Assembly: GCA_963920765.1 (NCBI GenBank)
Contig: OY987243.1
Coordinates: 36,455,060-36,519,059 of the forward strand
Direction: 5' to 3'
Length of the DNA stretch: 64,000 nt
From: Ulota crispa
Taxonomy: Eukaryota; Streptophyta; Bryopsida; Orthotrichales; Orthotrichaceae
The notes below the pieces were generated by a model that saw only the letters and a list, made by a program, of their open reading frames with translations, had not been told where the DNA came from and made no database searches. The first letter of the stretch is position 1. Every line of letters starts with the position of its first letter. Below are positions 35,110-46,306 of this stretch, one piece after another. The position numbers were made by a program, and so were the translations under genes.

Positions 35110-35825
35110 TCAAAGGAGCACAAGATCTCCCAAAATGTGAGGTTATCACTCAAACCTCACCCTCAAACTCACTCCTTGCAATTTCAGCCCCCTTTGAGCA
35201 AATACTATGCATCCACTTGAGCAAACAACCTCAAGCAAGGGTAGAAACCAACTAAAGCAAGTACAAACTCACAAATCACCTCTTTGTGCTTCAAACAAGC
35301 ACTTTGGTGGTGCAACTCCACCCTTAGCAACTCCACCCTTAACAACTCCACACCTCCAAAAACTTGTGCAACACCAAATGGACCTCCAAATAAGCTTCAA
35401 AGTGGATCAATTCCTCCAATATGATAGATCATATCCTCCAACAAGCTCCAAAAAGGTCCACACTTTCACAAACTCGAATTTGGTGCTCCACCAAGCTAAA
35501 TGAGGATCAGCCACTCTCCAAGAGGTAAAACAAGATCTCCAAAGACTCCAAAAAGCATGCAAAGAGAGATGAAGCTCTTCAAAGGTCCTCTCCCACCACA
35601 AATGCACCCCAAACCATGAAACAAGCACGAGTAGTCCTCCAAATGCTCCACAAGATAGGACAAGTGCTGAAGTAGCTCAAATGACAAGCAATCTCACTAC
35701 AAAAACACCCCTAACACTAAAGGGAAGCTAAAGAAGTCCTCCAAGTGCACAAGGTCAAAATCTAAGGGCTGATGTACCTCAAATGTGATCTCCACTCACC
35801 ATAATGCACCTCCACACTCTAAGTC

Positions 35826-35839
35826 GTGGGCCCATAACC
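35826..35839 (-). promoter_or_regulatory. primer-binding site of Copia copy 2
   Basis: On the minus strand GGTTATGGGCCCAC adjoins the 5' LTR, identical to copy 1, with the same complementarity to the anticodon arm of initiator tRNA-Met. Confidence 0.75.
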
Positions 35840-36122
35840 TATTGAAAATATAGGGAAGATAGAAGAGCAAAGGCACACATGGTATACTCAAATGCATAAG
35901 ATACAAATGGAAGAGATGAGAGGGTCACCCAACCCTCTCATCTATGTACTCTCCCAATCACTCTCCTTTCACCTAACCATATGGGATAACCACACTCATG
36001 GGCTGATCCTCTGTATGAGGTGCCTCCTACCACATGCTCTGTCTCCAATGCTAAGTACCCCACCTAGCATATCTCCTTTGGCCTAGAGCAAACTCTTAAT
36101 GCTCTATTCCAACCTTTTAACA
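35840..36122 (-). repeat. 5' LTR of Copia copy 2
   Basis: Starts TGTTAAAAGG (copy 1 has TGTTGAAAGG) and has GAGCATTAAGAG where copy 1 has GAGCATTAGGAG; otherwise it carries the same bases as the 5' LTR of copy 1 at the four sites that distinguish 5' from 3' LTR. Confidence 0.92.
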
Positions 36123-36127
36123 CAATT
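36123..36127. repeat. target site duplication CAATT (right) of Copia copy 2
   Basis: Matches 30592-30596 exactly. Confidence 0.9.
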
Positions 36128-36842
36128 GGACTCCCTATCTAGGTTGTAGTTGGTCACCACGGCGTGGTGTGAGAGGAGCACGTCCACCAAATAGAGCATC
36201 GATAGTGGCAGAGGGCCCAAGCCAACAAATGCCACATTCTGTACACTAATGGTGATGCAGCGTTCCTGCCCTAGCAGGAGGTGGTATTCAAGTTGCGTTA
36301 GCTTCTTGTAGTTCTGGATGAATTGAAACGTCTAGAGCGTGGCAAAGATGTCGTCTTCAGACTCGAGGGCGCCGAGGTGCTGCGCAAAGTCGCATTCCAT
36401 CAGCGTCTCCGCTTCCGCGCATGTCACAATCAAGCGCTGCTGGTCTTGGGTGAAGGGCAACAGGAATTGAGGCCCTCCAAACTCCATTTGATAGGCGATA
36501 CATTGATGCCGGTGCCCCCTATTTGCATCCTTGCCAACATAGTGATTGTAATAGCGCACCAGGGCTTGGAGCTACTGCGCCACCTTGTCTTCCTCGGCCT
36601 CCTTGTCTATGCACTCGCTCACCAGCACTTTGAACATGCCGTTCACTTCCTCGCTCGGATACAGCAATGCTAGGGCGCAAATTGCATAGATGAGACTTGA
36701 TCTGCTCCAATTTTTGGAGAGTTGACATTGACAAGGGCAACGAGGGCAGCATCACCTTTGCATATGACGCAGCCGCCTTGCAAATTGCATGAACCACGGC
36801 GTCTGCTTTGCCGTTTATTGGAATATACGGCATTATCATCAT

Positions 36843-39800
36843 TTTTGTATTAATTTGTTATTCGTAAGGTGGTGTCTCAAGTAGAAGCCTACTAGTTAAA
36901 CTCAACTAGCACCTTCTTCCAAAAGGATCTTAACTACTGGCATTTGTTCAAGGTCATTGGACCTCAAAAAATGTTGCCGTCTTGTAATTCGTTGCCAAAG
37001 TGAGAGAGCTGATTGTGTATGACTTATGATTCAATATCTAGAAAGACAACCCACGACAAGATTTGCAGTTCCAACAGCAGATATATGAGCCCAACTCCTG
37101 AGTACAGGAAGGAGGTGCAATTACGGGCTATCATCCAATCAGGAATCTGAAACTACTCAAAGTGAGTGGAAGCTCCAAAACTTAGGAGAAAAGAATGCAA
37201 TTTGGGATGTAGGGGGGTTTAAGAGAGTGAGAGCTGTTGCAGTTTTGCGTGCAAGGGCAGTCTATAGATTGACGACCTGGCACAGACGCTCGAGCTGTGC
37301 CTGCCACCTAAGCTAAAAACAACCCTTCATGATTCTATATTCCTATAATCTCCCATGATGAGCGTATCTTGATCTATGATTGAACCTTGGGTTGACGTGC
37401 AAGCAAAGAATAGTTCTCCAAACCTTGGAACGTTCTCCCATGGAGATATACTTGGGGGTAGCAGACATGTGCGTAGTACTGTTAGTAACGCAATTCAATT
37501 CACTACTGCTGCAGAGAGCACGGAGTACATCACCAAGGTATCTGTCTGAGAGTGTGCACATTGGCACATTCACATTTGATTTTAGAAGAACCCATATCTG
37601 TAGCATGATTGTTTCTGCACCACACACGTAATCAGGCATCTTGGGTCCTACAAGTGTGCGTGAAATTTATCATGTTGGCTTTATTTCAAGCTGGGATTCC
37701 CAAACAATGTGAATGTCAAAGACACGGCAGCATTGACTCTTGACGGATGTTGCTTGTTGCAGCACCTGCTGAAGCAAGCGGTGAGGTGGTCGAGAAAGAA
37801 TTGGTCTTTGCAACGTAAAGCTGACACTCGCATCGTGGTGGCAAACGCGAGCACTATGCGAGCACGAGTCGACACGGTCAGCGTGCGAGTTCATAGGCTT
37901 GCAGATTTATCTACTTACTAAATTAGAAATCCTTTATAAATGAAGAGTATAATGAATAAGGAGAAACTTTCATGGATACTTTTTTAAAAATTAAACAAAT
38001 ACAATTTGGCCCATAAATTCTTAGGTACTTATTTGTTGTGCTTGTACTTCCTTTATCTTCACGACCAATGTTAACTCCTGAGCTTCCAAAGTTATTTTAC
38101 GATTTAGGAGAAAATGGAGGGTTTAATGGCCATGACTACAGCTTTGAAAATTACATCCATAAAAAATGACCGCAGGATTTGAAAAAGGACTACCTTCTCT
38201 GCTGATGGGAACTAGCCATGATTGTTTTCATAGTACAAATTAAGAAAAAAATGAGATAAGGTTGTGGGCCCCAATGACAGGATCATGTCAATAGAGCCCT
38301 TAAGGGTTAAAGTAGGGAAAGTAATGAAACAAAAATGAAGCAATGTGTACCCAAAGGAAGAAGGATGTGGTATGCACAACAAAACAAATGTCTGAAAATC
38401 TTAGTCCAAGAATATTTGTGATTTTTGAGAAAACATGGTTATCTATGTAATATATTGTAAATGCTAGGGATATCCACTCAATTTTCCTTTGTATAATAAA
38501 TATCCCTAGTTCTTCAAAATTTGCACAAATATTTTTGGACCATAATTTTCAAGGGTTTATTATGTTGTACACGCTACTTCCTTAGTGACCAATGTTGAAG
38601 CAAGGATTGCAATAGAACAATAAAGAAGCAACATGCACATAAAAAGAAAAAGAAGAGGCTTGCACAATAGAACAAACTCCTAAAAATCATAATCCAAGGG
38701 CATTTGAGAAATTTTGGAAAAACAAAGGATATCTATGCAAATATTGCAAACTTCAAGAGTATCCACAAAATTTTGCCTATGAATAATAAGGGCCACCTAA
38801 CACAAGGATTCAGGACTTAGGGCCATGAAGTTCAGGTCCAAAAACTTCATTTTGAACTCACTATTGGACAAAACAAGGGACGAAAAGATCTATACCAATG
38901 GTGGATTTGAGTTTAATGCTGTAAAAAAATGTTTGTGAAGTTTTTGGGCAATGCAACAAAAAGCAAGTGAAGGTAACCAAAGAAGACAAAGCTTTGAACA
39001 AGAAAGGAAAAGCTAAGAGCGCAATGGGAGAGTGAATGGGAGAAAAGAGTGAGGAAGAAGGGGAGAAGAGGTGAAAAAGAACAAAAGAGAAGAAGGTAGA
39101 CGGTTGAATGAAGGAAGAAGAGGGGAGTAAAGAGAAGTGGTTGGCAAATAAGAAAAAATCAAGAATGTTGAATTTTGATTAGGTATGCTATGGCACCAAT
39201 AGGGAAGTTTTGTTTGAGGAATTGGTTGAAATAATTGGTTGACTTGGGATCAAAAGAGTTTGGCATCAAAATGGTGCCCCTTTGAGATAAAATAATTTTG
39301 ACATAGAGTTTGGTCTCTAGTTCTAGTGTAAATTCCTTGCGTCATCCTCTATGCACCTAACAAAGAGACTCTACTTATCCAAGCTAAATTTCTAACAAAA
39401 TGCTAAACATAAGATGAAAATACTATTATATATTTGAGAGGCATCAAAGTGATTATTGGGACAATGTAAGAGAATTTGGGTTTAGATATTGGTTGATTTA
39501 GACACATCCCATCAAATGTGAACTAATTTCCAAAGTTTTTTTATAGCGCTTCAAATCAAGCCCAAATATAAGAATATCACCTATAGGGATGGCACAAGTT
39601 TTTCTTGTTTTTCCTCAAAAAGGTGATATTCTTTAAATAATAGTGTTTTCATATTATGCTTGATTGTCTAATAAAGATTTAGATTGAACATGACAAGCTT
39701 GTTTGCCCAATGAATTGGAGATGTCTTTATGGCCAATTTTATCTCTCTACCATAAGATTGCACAATTCTTGAGTTCTCTTGTTCCTAACTCTTGATGTAA

Positions 39801-39909
39801 AGTGATCCTAAAAGTTCTCAAATTATGTTGAACTAATTTTATATTATATGTGTTCAATCATGGTTGTAGTGAATGGAAATGGTCACTTTTACATTTCTCA
39901 CTTCACAAA
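36843..39909. other. spacer with a G/C-rich patch, no gene recognised
   Basis: 37.3-37.9 kb is G/C richer and has overlapping frames on both strands (60-98 codons), but I recognise no motif and no exon series. 38.0-39.9 kb is AT-rich; 38.3 kb has a lone AAGGGTTAA resembling the right end of the TTAA elements. A purine-rich stretch lies at about 38990-39160. Confidence 0.4.
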
Positions 39910-40069
39910 CACTAGTAGAAAACTCCTTCCAAAACAACAGAAAACCAACAGTTTCTTGTTGATTTGGGCACTGGTCCACGCTAATTGACTAATTTAACAG
40001 AATTCTGTAAAAAACTAAATACGTTCTGTTGATTTGGACACCATTATCTAAATCAACAGAAATTTTGGA

Positions 40070-41160
40070 ATCTTTTGAAGATCTTTTGGGAATTTTTTGT
40101 GAATCTTTAAGAATCTTCAAGAATCTTTCGGGAATCATTGAGAATCTTTTCAGGATTTTTAAGAATATTTAAGAATCTTTTTGAGATTTTAGAATCTTTG
40201 AGAATCTTTTAGGAATCTTCATGAATCTTTGGAAATCTTTTGGAATCTTTTCAAGTTTTTTTGGAATGTTTGAGAATGTTTGAGAATCTTTGAGAATCTT
40301 TCAGGAATCTTTGAGAATCTTTCAGGAATCTTTGAGAATCTTTTGAAATCTTTGGGAATCTTTTCAAGTTTTTTTGGAATCTTTGAATGTGAACAATTGA
40401 GAATCTTTGAGAATCTTTTAGGAATCTTTGAGAATCTTTGGAAATCTTTGGAAATCTTTTCAAGTTTTTTGGAATCTTTGAGAATGTTTGAGAACAATTG
40501 AGAATCTTTGAGAATCTTTGAGAATCTTTCCGAATCTTTGAGAATCTTTGAGAATCTTTGAGAATCTTTTTGGAATCTTTGAGAATATTTTGGAATCTTT
40601 CAAAATCTTTTCAAGTTTTTTTGGAATCTTTGAGAATGTTCGAGAATAATTGAGAATCTTTAAGAATCTTTTAGGAATCTTTGAGAATCTTTGAGAATCT
40701 TTTGGAATTTTTGGGAATCTTTTCAAGTTTTTTTGGAATCTTTGAGAATGTTTGAGAATCTTTGAGAATCTTTGAGAATCTTTTAGGAATCTTTGAGAAT
40801 CTTTTGGAATCTTTGGAAATCTTTTCAAGTTTTTTTGGACTCTTTGAGAATGTTTGAGAACAATTGAGAATCATTGAGAATCTTTGAGAATCTCTTTGGA
40901 ATCTTCAAGAATTTTTGGAAATCTTTAAGAATCTTTGAGAATCTTTTAGGAATCTTTGAGAATCATTTGAAATCTTTGGGAATCTTTTCAAGTATTTTGG
41001 AATCTTTGAGAATGTTTGAGAACAATTGAGAATCTTTGAGAATCTTTGGAAATCTTTTGAGAATCTTTTTTGAAATTCAAAAAGTCTTTGAAAATCTCTA
41101 AGAATTTTCAAGAACCTTTTTGGAATCTTTGAGAGTCTTTTTAAAATCTTTATGAAATTT
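40070..41160. repeat. GAATCTTTGA minisatellite, about 1.1 kb
   Basis: Dozens of tandem 10-12 base units of the type GAATCTTTGA, with variants GAATCTTTTAG and GAATCTTTTG. They are arranged in a higher-order pattern: a phrase containing TTTTCAAGTTTTTTTGGAATC and then GAATGTTTGAGAACAATTGA recurs roughly every 120-140 bases. Read on the minus strand, the units give open frames of Lys/Asp/Ser/Arg/Phe repeats up to 122 codons, which I regard as a by-product. Confidence 0.9.
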
Positions 41161-42003
41161 GTTAAAGTACTTCAAAATACTTATAGAAATAGAATCTCTT
41201 AGACTGAATTAGAGTCCTTTAGGAATCTTTTTGTAAATCATCAAAATACTTTCAAAAATACTTTCACAATAGTTTAGGTTTGTTTTTGAAATCTTTCTAA
41301 AACCTTTTTGGACCTCATTAAATTTTTTTGAAGTTTTCAAAAATAAAAGAAGTTTTCAAAAAAAAAAAATCTTTTAGAAGTTTGAGTGTACATTGACTGG
41401 TTTTATTTTCTTTACTTTTCACAATTTGGTAAGATTTAAACTTAGCAGCCTTCAAAGTCAAGTAAAAACATGACCATAATAACAAAAAACTCAACAGTTT
41501 TTTGTTGATCTAGATACTTTTGGACACAACTTCATTAATTCAACAAAATTTTATATAAAAAGTACAACATTTTGTTGTTTTAAATACCAAAATTTCTTTA
41601 CAAACAAATATAAATGATGCTCCTCAATTCTTTGAAGAAATCATAAATGTCCCTTAAGGATTAAAAGTACCAAAAATATCTTTGTGTTACATGATAACCA
41701 AGTGTATAGTTTAATGCAAATTCTTACAAGAAACTTAAGGTGATATTTACATTTCAAATAACACAAGGATATATTTAACATTTCAAAATAGAAGAGTTTT
41801 TTTATTAATTTTCCAAAATAATATGAGTATAATTGATATTCCTACAAAAAATTAGGACTATTTTTTATGTTTCACATATTTTCGACGTAAACTTGATATT
41901 TTGAAAGACTTAAAGGGTATTTTTAGTAATTTTCCTTCTATTACTAACCAAATGAATTAAAAAAAAACAATCTTATAAAATATTTTTATAAGCTTTAAAA
42001 GAT

Positions 42004-42416
42004 GGGAATTGATATGTGTACCACACCCTTCCAATTACTATACCACACCATGGGATAAATTTTAGATTTCTACCATCAAAAAGCTGAATTTGAAAATTTT
42101 GGATTTAGATTTGGACTTAGAGACCATGGTATTGTCTAGAACCATAAAAAAAGTTGCAATTCAACAACCCCCAATGAAAAAGTTTAGTTAGGGAGAAAAT
42201 TGTTAATTTTACTTTTGTTTGTAAAAAAAAGATAAGCTTTTTCATTGGGTGTTGTTGAATTGCAACTTTTTTTATGGTCCTAGACAATACCATAGTCTCT
42301 TAGTCCAAATTTGAATTCAAAATTCTCAAACTCAAATTTTTGATGGTAGAAATCTAAAATTTACCCCAAGGGTGTGGTACAGTAGTTCAAAGGGTGTGGT
42401 TCACATATTAATGCCC
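42004..42416. mobile_element. foldback MITE family FB, copy 2
   Basis: Begins GGGAATTGATATGTGTACCA and ends with the inverted counterpart ...CACATATTAATGCCC. Arms of about 170 bp pair, for example TCTAGAACCATAAAAAAAGT with ACTTTTTTTATGGTCCTAGA. There is no gene. It is nested in the CACTA-type element. Confidence 0.75.
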
Positions 42417-42924
42417 TTAAAAAATATCCAAAACTATTCAAAAGTCAATAGAATTTTGATTTTATAATTGCAAGGATTTAATTTTGTAACTTTTCACAAC
42501 ATCATGTTATTTGAAGCTATCAAACTATGGAGGCTATTTTAACAAAATAAGGTTCTTTTTACAAAAAAACTAACACTAAATAATATTTATTAATGAATCC
42601 AACCTTTGCCTGCAACAATCCTTATGAGATTTGTGAATTCCAAAAAAAAATTATAAACAAAATCAAAAAGATGGAAATAAACACTTTTTTTAAAATTTCT
42701 AAACACCTTCTTTGATTTTAGCTCATAACTTTTGATAAAAAGATTGAAATCCAAAAAAAATTGTTGGAAGTGAAAGAAAAACACATTTACCAATTTTTCT
42801 TAGTTCTAAATTTTTTGAAAAAAAATCCTTTAATGGGCGGAAATAGCCTCCAAAGTCTACTGGATTACTAAAGACATGAACATTTAATGTACAAATAGAA
42901 TTAAGATCCTAATGTATGCATGTG

Positions 42925-43085
42925 CATTTGCACATTCTCTAGTGGTTTTGAGAATGTGCTAAGGTTGTGGAGTGTGAGAGGAGAGGTGGAGGGTTCAAAC
43001 CTCGCTGTCGGCAGCTGCCCAAGAGTTCGTGCAGCTGCCCAAAAAGTTCGGGCAGCTGCCCATCCCCCTAAAAAGTTCACATTTT
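42925..43085 (+). mobile_element. possible tRNA-derived SINE fragment
   Basis: CTCTAGTGGTTTTGAGAATG (from 42936) resembles a tRNA A box, and GGTTCAAACCT (42992-43002) is a good B box, about 50 bases apart, as in tRNA-derived SINE heads. It is followed by three repeats of the palindromic GGCAGCTGCCCA word (GTGCAGCTGCCCA in one) separated by AAGTTCG-like spacers. No clear tail or target duplication was found. Confidence 0.4.
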
Positions 43086-43312
43086 CGTAAAATAATAACA
43101 AATTCTATGAAAAAAAAATTTTAAATGAAAAGAAATAGAATTGAACAACATAAAATACGTAATAGAAATCAACAACAAATTAACAGAAAACTGTAAATAA
43201 TCAACAGAAAATCAACAGAAAAGTACCCAAATCAACTTGACCAAATTCACAGAAAAAATCAACAGTTTTTGGTTGAAATTCTGTTAATTTTGTGCTGAAT
43301 TTTCTACTAGTG

Positions 43313-43760
43313 TTATGAGTTTTTGTTTGTGGGCAATTTTGGATTCTTTACTCTAAAACAAATTTTGAAGTCCTTTATTTTACTCAATTTTCATTATTTT
43401 GGAAAAAAACTAAACCAAAAAAGTAGAATGTTTATCACAACATTATAATTGCTGGGATTTGCATATTTCATTTCAATAACTAAATTCTTAACAATTTAGT
43501 GTTTTGACTCATTCTCTACTTCTTTTTACTTACTGTTTTTTCCCCATGTGTTCTGTAGTTCCAATTGATTTAAAAATTCTCACACATATACCTAGCTTGG
43601 TCTCTTACATGAAAAAATAAAAGCTCAACTTTGGATAGGACAATTTTTTTCATATAAGTGTTGTGATCAAAGAATTTTGAAATTTACGGGCAACATGAAA
43701 AAAACTTTTCTTTCTCAACATAAGAAAATGACATATTTAATACAACCCCCACTGCATTTA
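43313..43760 (-). repeat. fragment of the element C family (inverted)
   Basis: Matches about 16200-16650 in reverse orientation, including GTTTGTGGGCAATT, CTCAATTTTCATTATTTTGG and TTTATCACAACATTATA. It begins exactly at the right end of the CACTA-type element. Confidence 0.65.
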
Positions 43761-44023
43761 AGAAATTTGATTTTTTTTGGTGCGTATATTAGGACATTTT
43801 ACTTTATTTTAAGAACTAATCACAAGTAATATTGAAGTTTAAAAAAGTTACAGAATTTCCAACGAAGTTATAAAATTCTTAATTTCTAATTTGGTATAAA
43901 ATATGTATATATCAAATCTAATATTTTATTAAGTACATACAAAAAAAATCACTTTTTTGCGCCACCTGTGCTTCATGTGATAGTACAAATCCGATGTTGG
44001 GTATACATTTTTGTATTAACTAA

Positions 44024-44726
44024 GGGAATTAATACAGGCACACCTAGGTTTTTATATGCACAACCAGGTTTGAACACCCAAAGGGGTCATGCGTTAAATT
44101 TTAGATACTTATCATCAATAAGTTGAATTTGGAAAATTTGAATTTTTATTTGGATTTAGAGACCTTGGTTTAGTTTAGAACTACAAAGGAGGGTACTATT
44201 GGACAATGTCCAATGGAAAAACTTAGGTAGGGGGCAAATTATTACTTCTACCCTTGTTTGTAAAAAAAAAAACTAACGCCATATTTGTTAAATTAGGAAA
44301 ATGTGATTCCCAAATTGAACTTCACCTTAAACCTAAAAAGTTACCTTAAACCAAATTCAAATGTATCAAATTTAGTTTGAGCTAGTAAGATTTTTCCCTT
44401 GCAAATTCCTCCTCTCAAGTGAGGGCACATGTACCAAAAAAAATGTTGCTTAAATTTAAAACTGGATTTAAGGTGATCACCTTAAACCTTTAGAAGTCCC
44501 AAATTTGAACATAGTTCCCAAATTAAGAATATGGAGTTAACTAAGATTTTTCACTTGGCATAGTTCAATCTTAACCTCCTTTGCAATTCTAGACTAAAGC
44601 AAGGTCTCTAAATCCAAATTTGAATTCAAATTTTCCAAATTCAACTTGTTGGTGGTAAATATCTAAAATTTACACCCCTTCAAGTGTCCATATAACAAAT
44701 CCCCAATGTGGCCTATATCAATTCCC
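44024..44726. mobile_element. foldback MITE family FB, copy 3 (703 bp)
   Basis: Starts GGGAATTAATAC and ends ATATCAATTCCC. Arms pair around AAGTTGAATTTGGAAAATTT and AAATTTTCCAAATTCAACTT. It is longer than the other copies because its centre (about 44270-44570) holds a second, inner inverted repeat. Confidence 0.7.
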
Positions 44727-44974
44727 TTAGTCAATCATCATTGTAGCATTATGCATGTTCAATCACATATAACACATTTTAATTGCATAAAATTTTAATT
44801 TCAAAGATCTTACCTCGTGTTTTACACTTGTAATAATTTTATTATTATTTTCTTAATACAAAAAAAGAAGATTGTGGTTAGATAGCATGCCATTTTGTGG
44901 GGCTAGAGTGAAAAATCTTATACTTTTCAATTGCTAAAAAATGTAAGAGTTTAGGCATTTATCAAGAGATTTAA

Positions 44975-46302
44975 CCCCTAAAATTCTTTTGTACTTAGAG
45001 GCCCAAAACTACTTCAAAATACTAGCCCCAAAACTAGGGTCAAAATCTTCATTAAAAATTACTTCTTAACAAATCCAACCATAGGATCTTTTGGTTAACT
45101 TGCACAAGTACATTGTCCCAAAATTTCAAAATGAATATCCCCACCAATTGCAAGATCAATGTGCCTAAATTTTAAAATGTAGGCTTTTCTAGTCCTTCCA
45201 AAAGGTGAAATATTGTTTCTCAAACTTTTTAGAGAAAAACTTGTTTGTTGTTTTTCTTGTGCAACTTTGGCAATATGTTGGAAAACGGGTTGAAAGCATA
45301 TATAAAAAAATCTGACCAAATTTTTTTTTGGATTCATGTTTACAAAAATTGTAAAGTGAAAGATACTAATGAATGAAATATATAGGGAATTGAGATGTGC
45401 ACACTAGGGGGTTGATATTTGCACACCCCCTACGAGGTAAATTGTAGATTTCTACCATCCAAAATTTGAATTTGAGAATTTCGAATACAAATTTGGACTA
45501 AGAGACCATGGTTTACTCTAGAACCATAAAAAAGTTTGCAATTGAACAACAACCAATGAAATAGTTTATCTTTTTTACAAACAAAAGTAAAAGTAATACT
45601 TTTTCTACTAACTAAGCTTTTTCACTAAGTGTTATTTAATTACAACTTTTTTTAATGATTCTAGAGTAACCCATGGTCTCTAAATCCAAATCTAAATTCA
45701 AAATTCTCAAATTCAGATTTTTGATGGTTTAAATCTACAATTTATCTCCAAGAGGGGGTGTGCAAATATCAACCCCCCGATGTGCACATATCAATTTCCA
45801 TATATAACTAATATGCTAATAAATTTTGGAAGAATTTGAAATTTGTTAATCCCAATGGTAAGAATGCTCTAACAGACAATTGTAGTAACTTTAATTTTCA
45901 TTTTCATTTGAAATTTTTCAAAATTGAGAGTAAAAGATAACTTTATATGTTTTTTCTACCCTCTTCCTACCTTCATTGCCCGCAAAATAAAACTCCTTTT
46001 AACTCTTACCTCATTATTTGGAATTGAGTGGTTCAATTTTTTTTGAGTAGGTATCAATCTATAAAGTTCTTAAAAAAAAAAATTAGAATATATTTCTTGC
46101 TGCCCGGTTTGACATTGAAATTGAAAAAACCTTATAACTTTTGCATTACTTATTGGAAAGACATGAAATAAAGCTTCCCATGTAGATTATGATGAGTAGC
46201 ATCCATCATAAAAAACTCATGAAAGATTTCCAAATTATGAAGTCAATAGAGCCTGCTCGAGTTCTCATAAAGCCCAAAGTGGGCTCCTTGGGCCTTTAGG
46301 GG
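44975..46302. mobile_element. possible piggyBac-like element E (TTAA flanks)
   Basis: TTAA|CCCCTAAAATTC at 44971 and GGCCTTTAGGGG|TTAA at 46303-46306 could be the two ends. The right part (45840-46300) resembles the right part of elements A and C. The left end matches only in its first eight or nine bases, so the pairing is uncertain. Foldback copy 4 lies within. Confidence 0.35.
45385..45799. mobile_element. foldback MITE family FB, copy 4
   Basis: Starts GGGAATTGAGATGTGCACA and ends TGTGCACATATCAATTTCC, bounded on both sides by TATATA-type sequence that may be a target duplication. Arms of about 180 bp pair, including TCTAGAACCATAAAAAAGTT. Confidence 0.75.
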
Positions 46303-46306
46303 TTAA

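Larger units (their letters stand above)
30597..36122 (-). mobile_element. Copia LTR retrotransposon, copy 2 (5526 bp, intact)
   Basis: Minus-strand element with 5' LTR 35840-36122, primer-binding site 35826-35839, leader with tandem repeats 34965-35109, gag-pol 30861-34964, polypurine tract 30880-30889 and 3' LTR 30597-30879. A perfect 5-bp duplication (CAATT) flanks it, and the interrupted gene is a nicotianamine synthase relic. It looks complete and could be the active or recently active member. Together with copy 1 it makes inverted repeats of 5.5 kb separated by 5.5 kb. Confidence 0.97.
30285..36842 (-). pseudogene. NAS: nicotianamine synthase-like pseudogene split by Copia copy 2
   Basis: Nicotianamine synthase joins three aminocarboxypropyl groups from S-adenosylmethionine to make the metal chelator nicotianamine. 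The 5' part (36128-36842) has LLYPSEEVNGMFKVLVSECI, CAEAETLMECDFAQHLGALE, NYKKLTQLEYHLLL and the cofactor-region motif FVGLGPLPLS. After the Copia insertion, the 3' part (30285-30596) has AFWTADILDV, VIVLAALVG, LVLRSENGAKAFLY and KRDLRGWTMCSVTHPT, all matching NAS in order. The host reading frame is continuous across the CAATT target duplication. Independent damage includes TAG after KVAQ, TAG after DIFATL, and a frame change near 36690. It ends TGA at 30285, some 15-20 residues short of typical NAS. The N-terminal start (36834 or 36842) is a guess. Confidence 0.85.
39910..43312. mobile_element. non-autonomous CACTA-type element (3.4 kb)
   Basis: Inverted ends CACTAGTAGAAAA (39910) and TTTTCTACTAGTG (to 43312), a common CACTA terminus in plants. 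Both subterminal regions are filled with short words such as AATCAACAGAAAA and its complement (about 39930-40060 and 43170-43300), as expected for CACTA transposase-binding arrays. There is no transposase inside; instead there is a large minisatellite, a foldback element and a SINE-like sequence. The flanking triplets (AAA and TTA) do not form a clear target duplication. Confidence 0.7.

Noticed and set aside
37343-37921. Overlapping frames on both strands in a G/C-richer patch
   Set aside because: No recognised motif, no consistent splice pattern; kept as unexplained spacer.
40219-40874. Open frames encoding Lys/Asp/Ser/Arg/Phe repeats
   Set aside because: They are the translation of the GAATCTTTGA minisatellite; no start context or conserved domain.
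40070-41160. CRISPR-like array
   Set aside because: The units are contiguous 10-12 base tandem repeats without unique spacers, in eukaryotic DNA.
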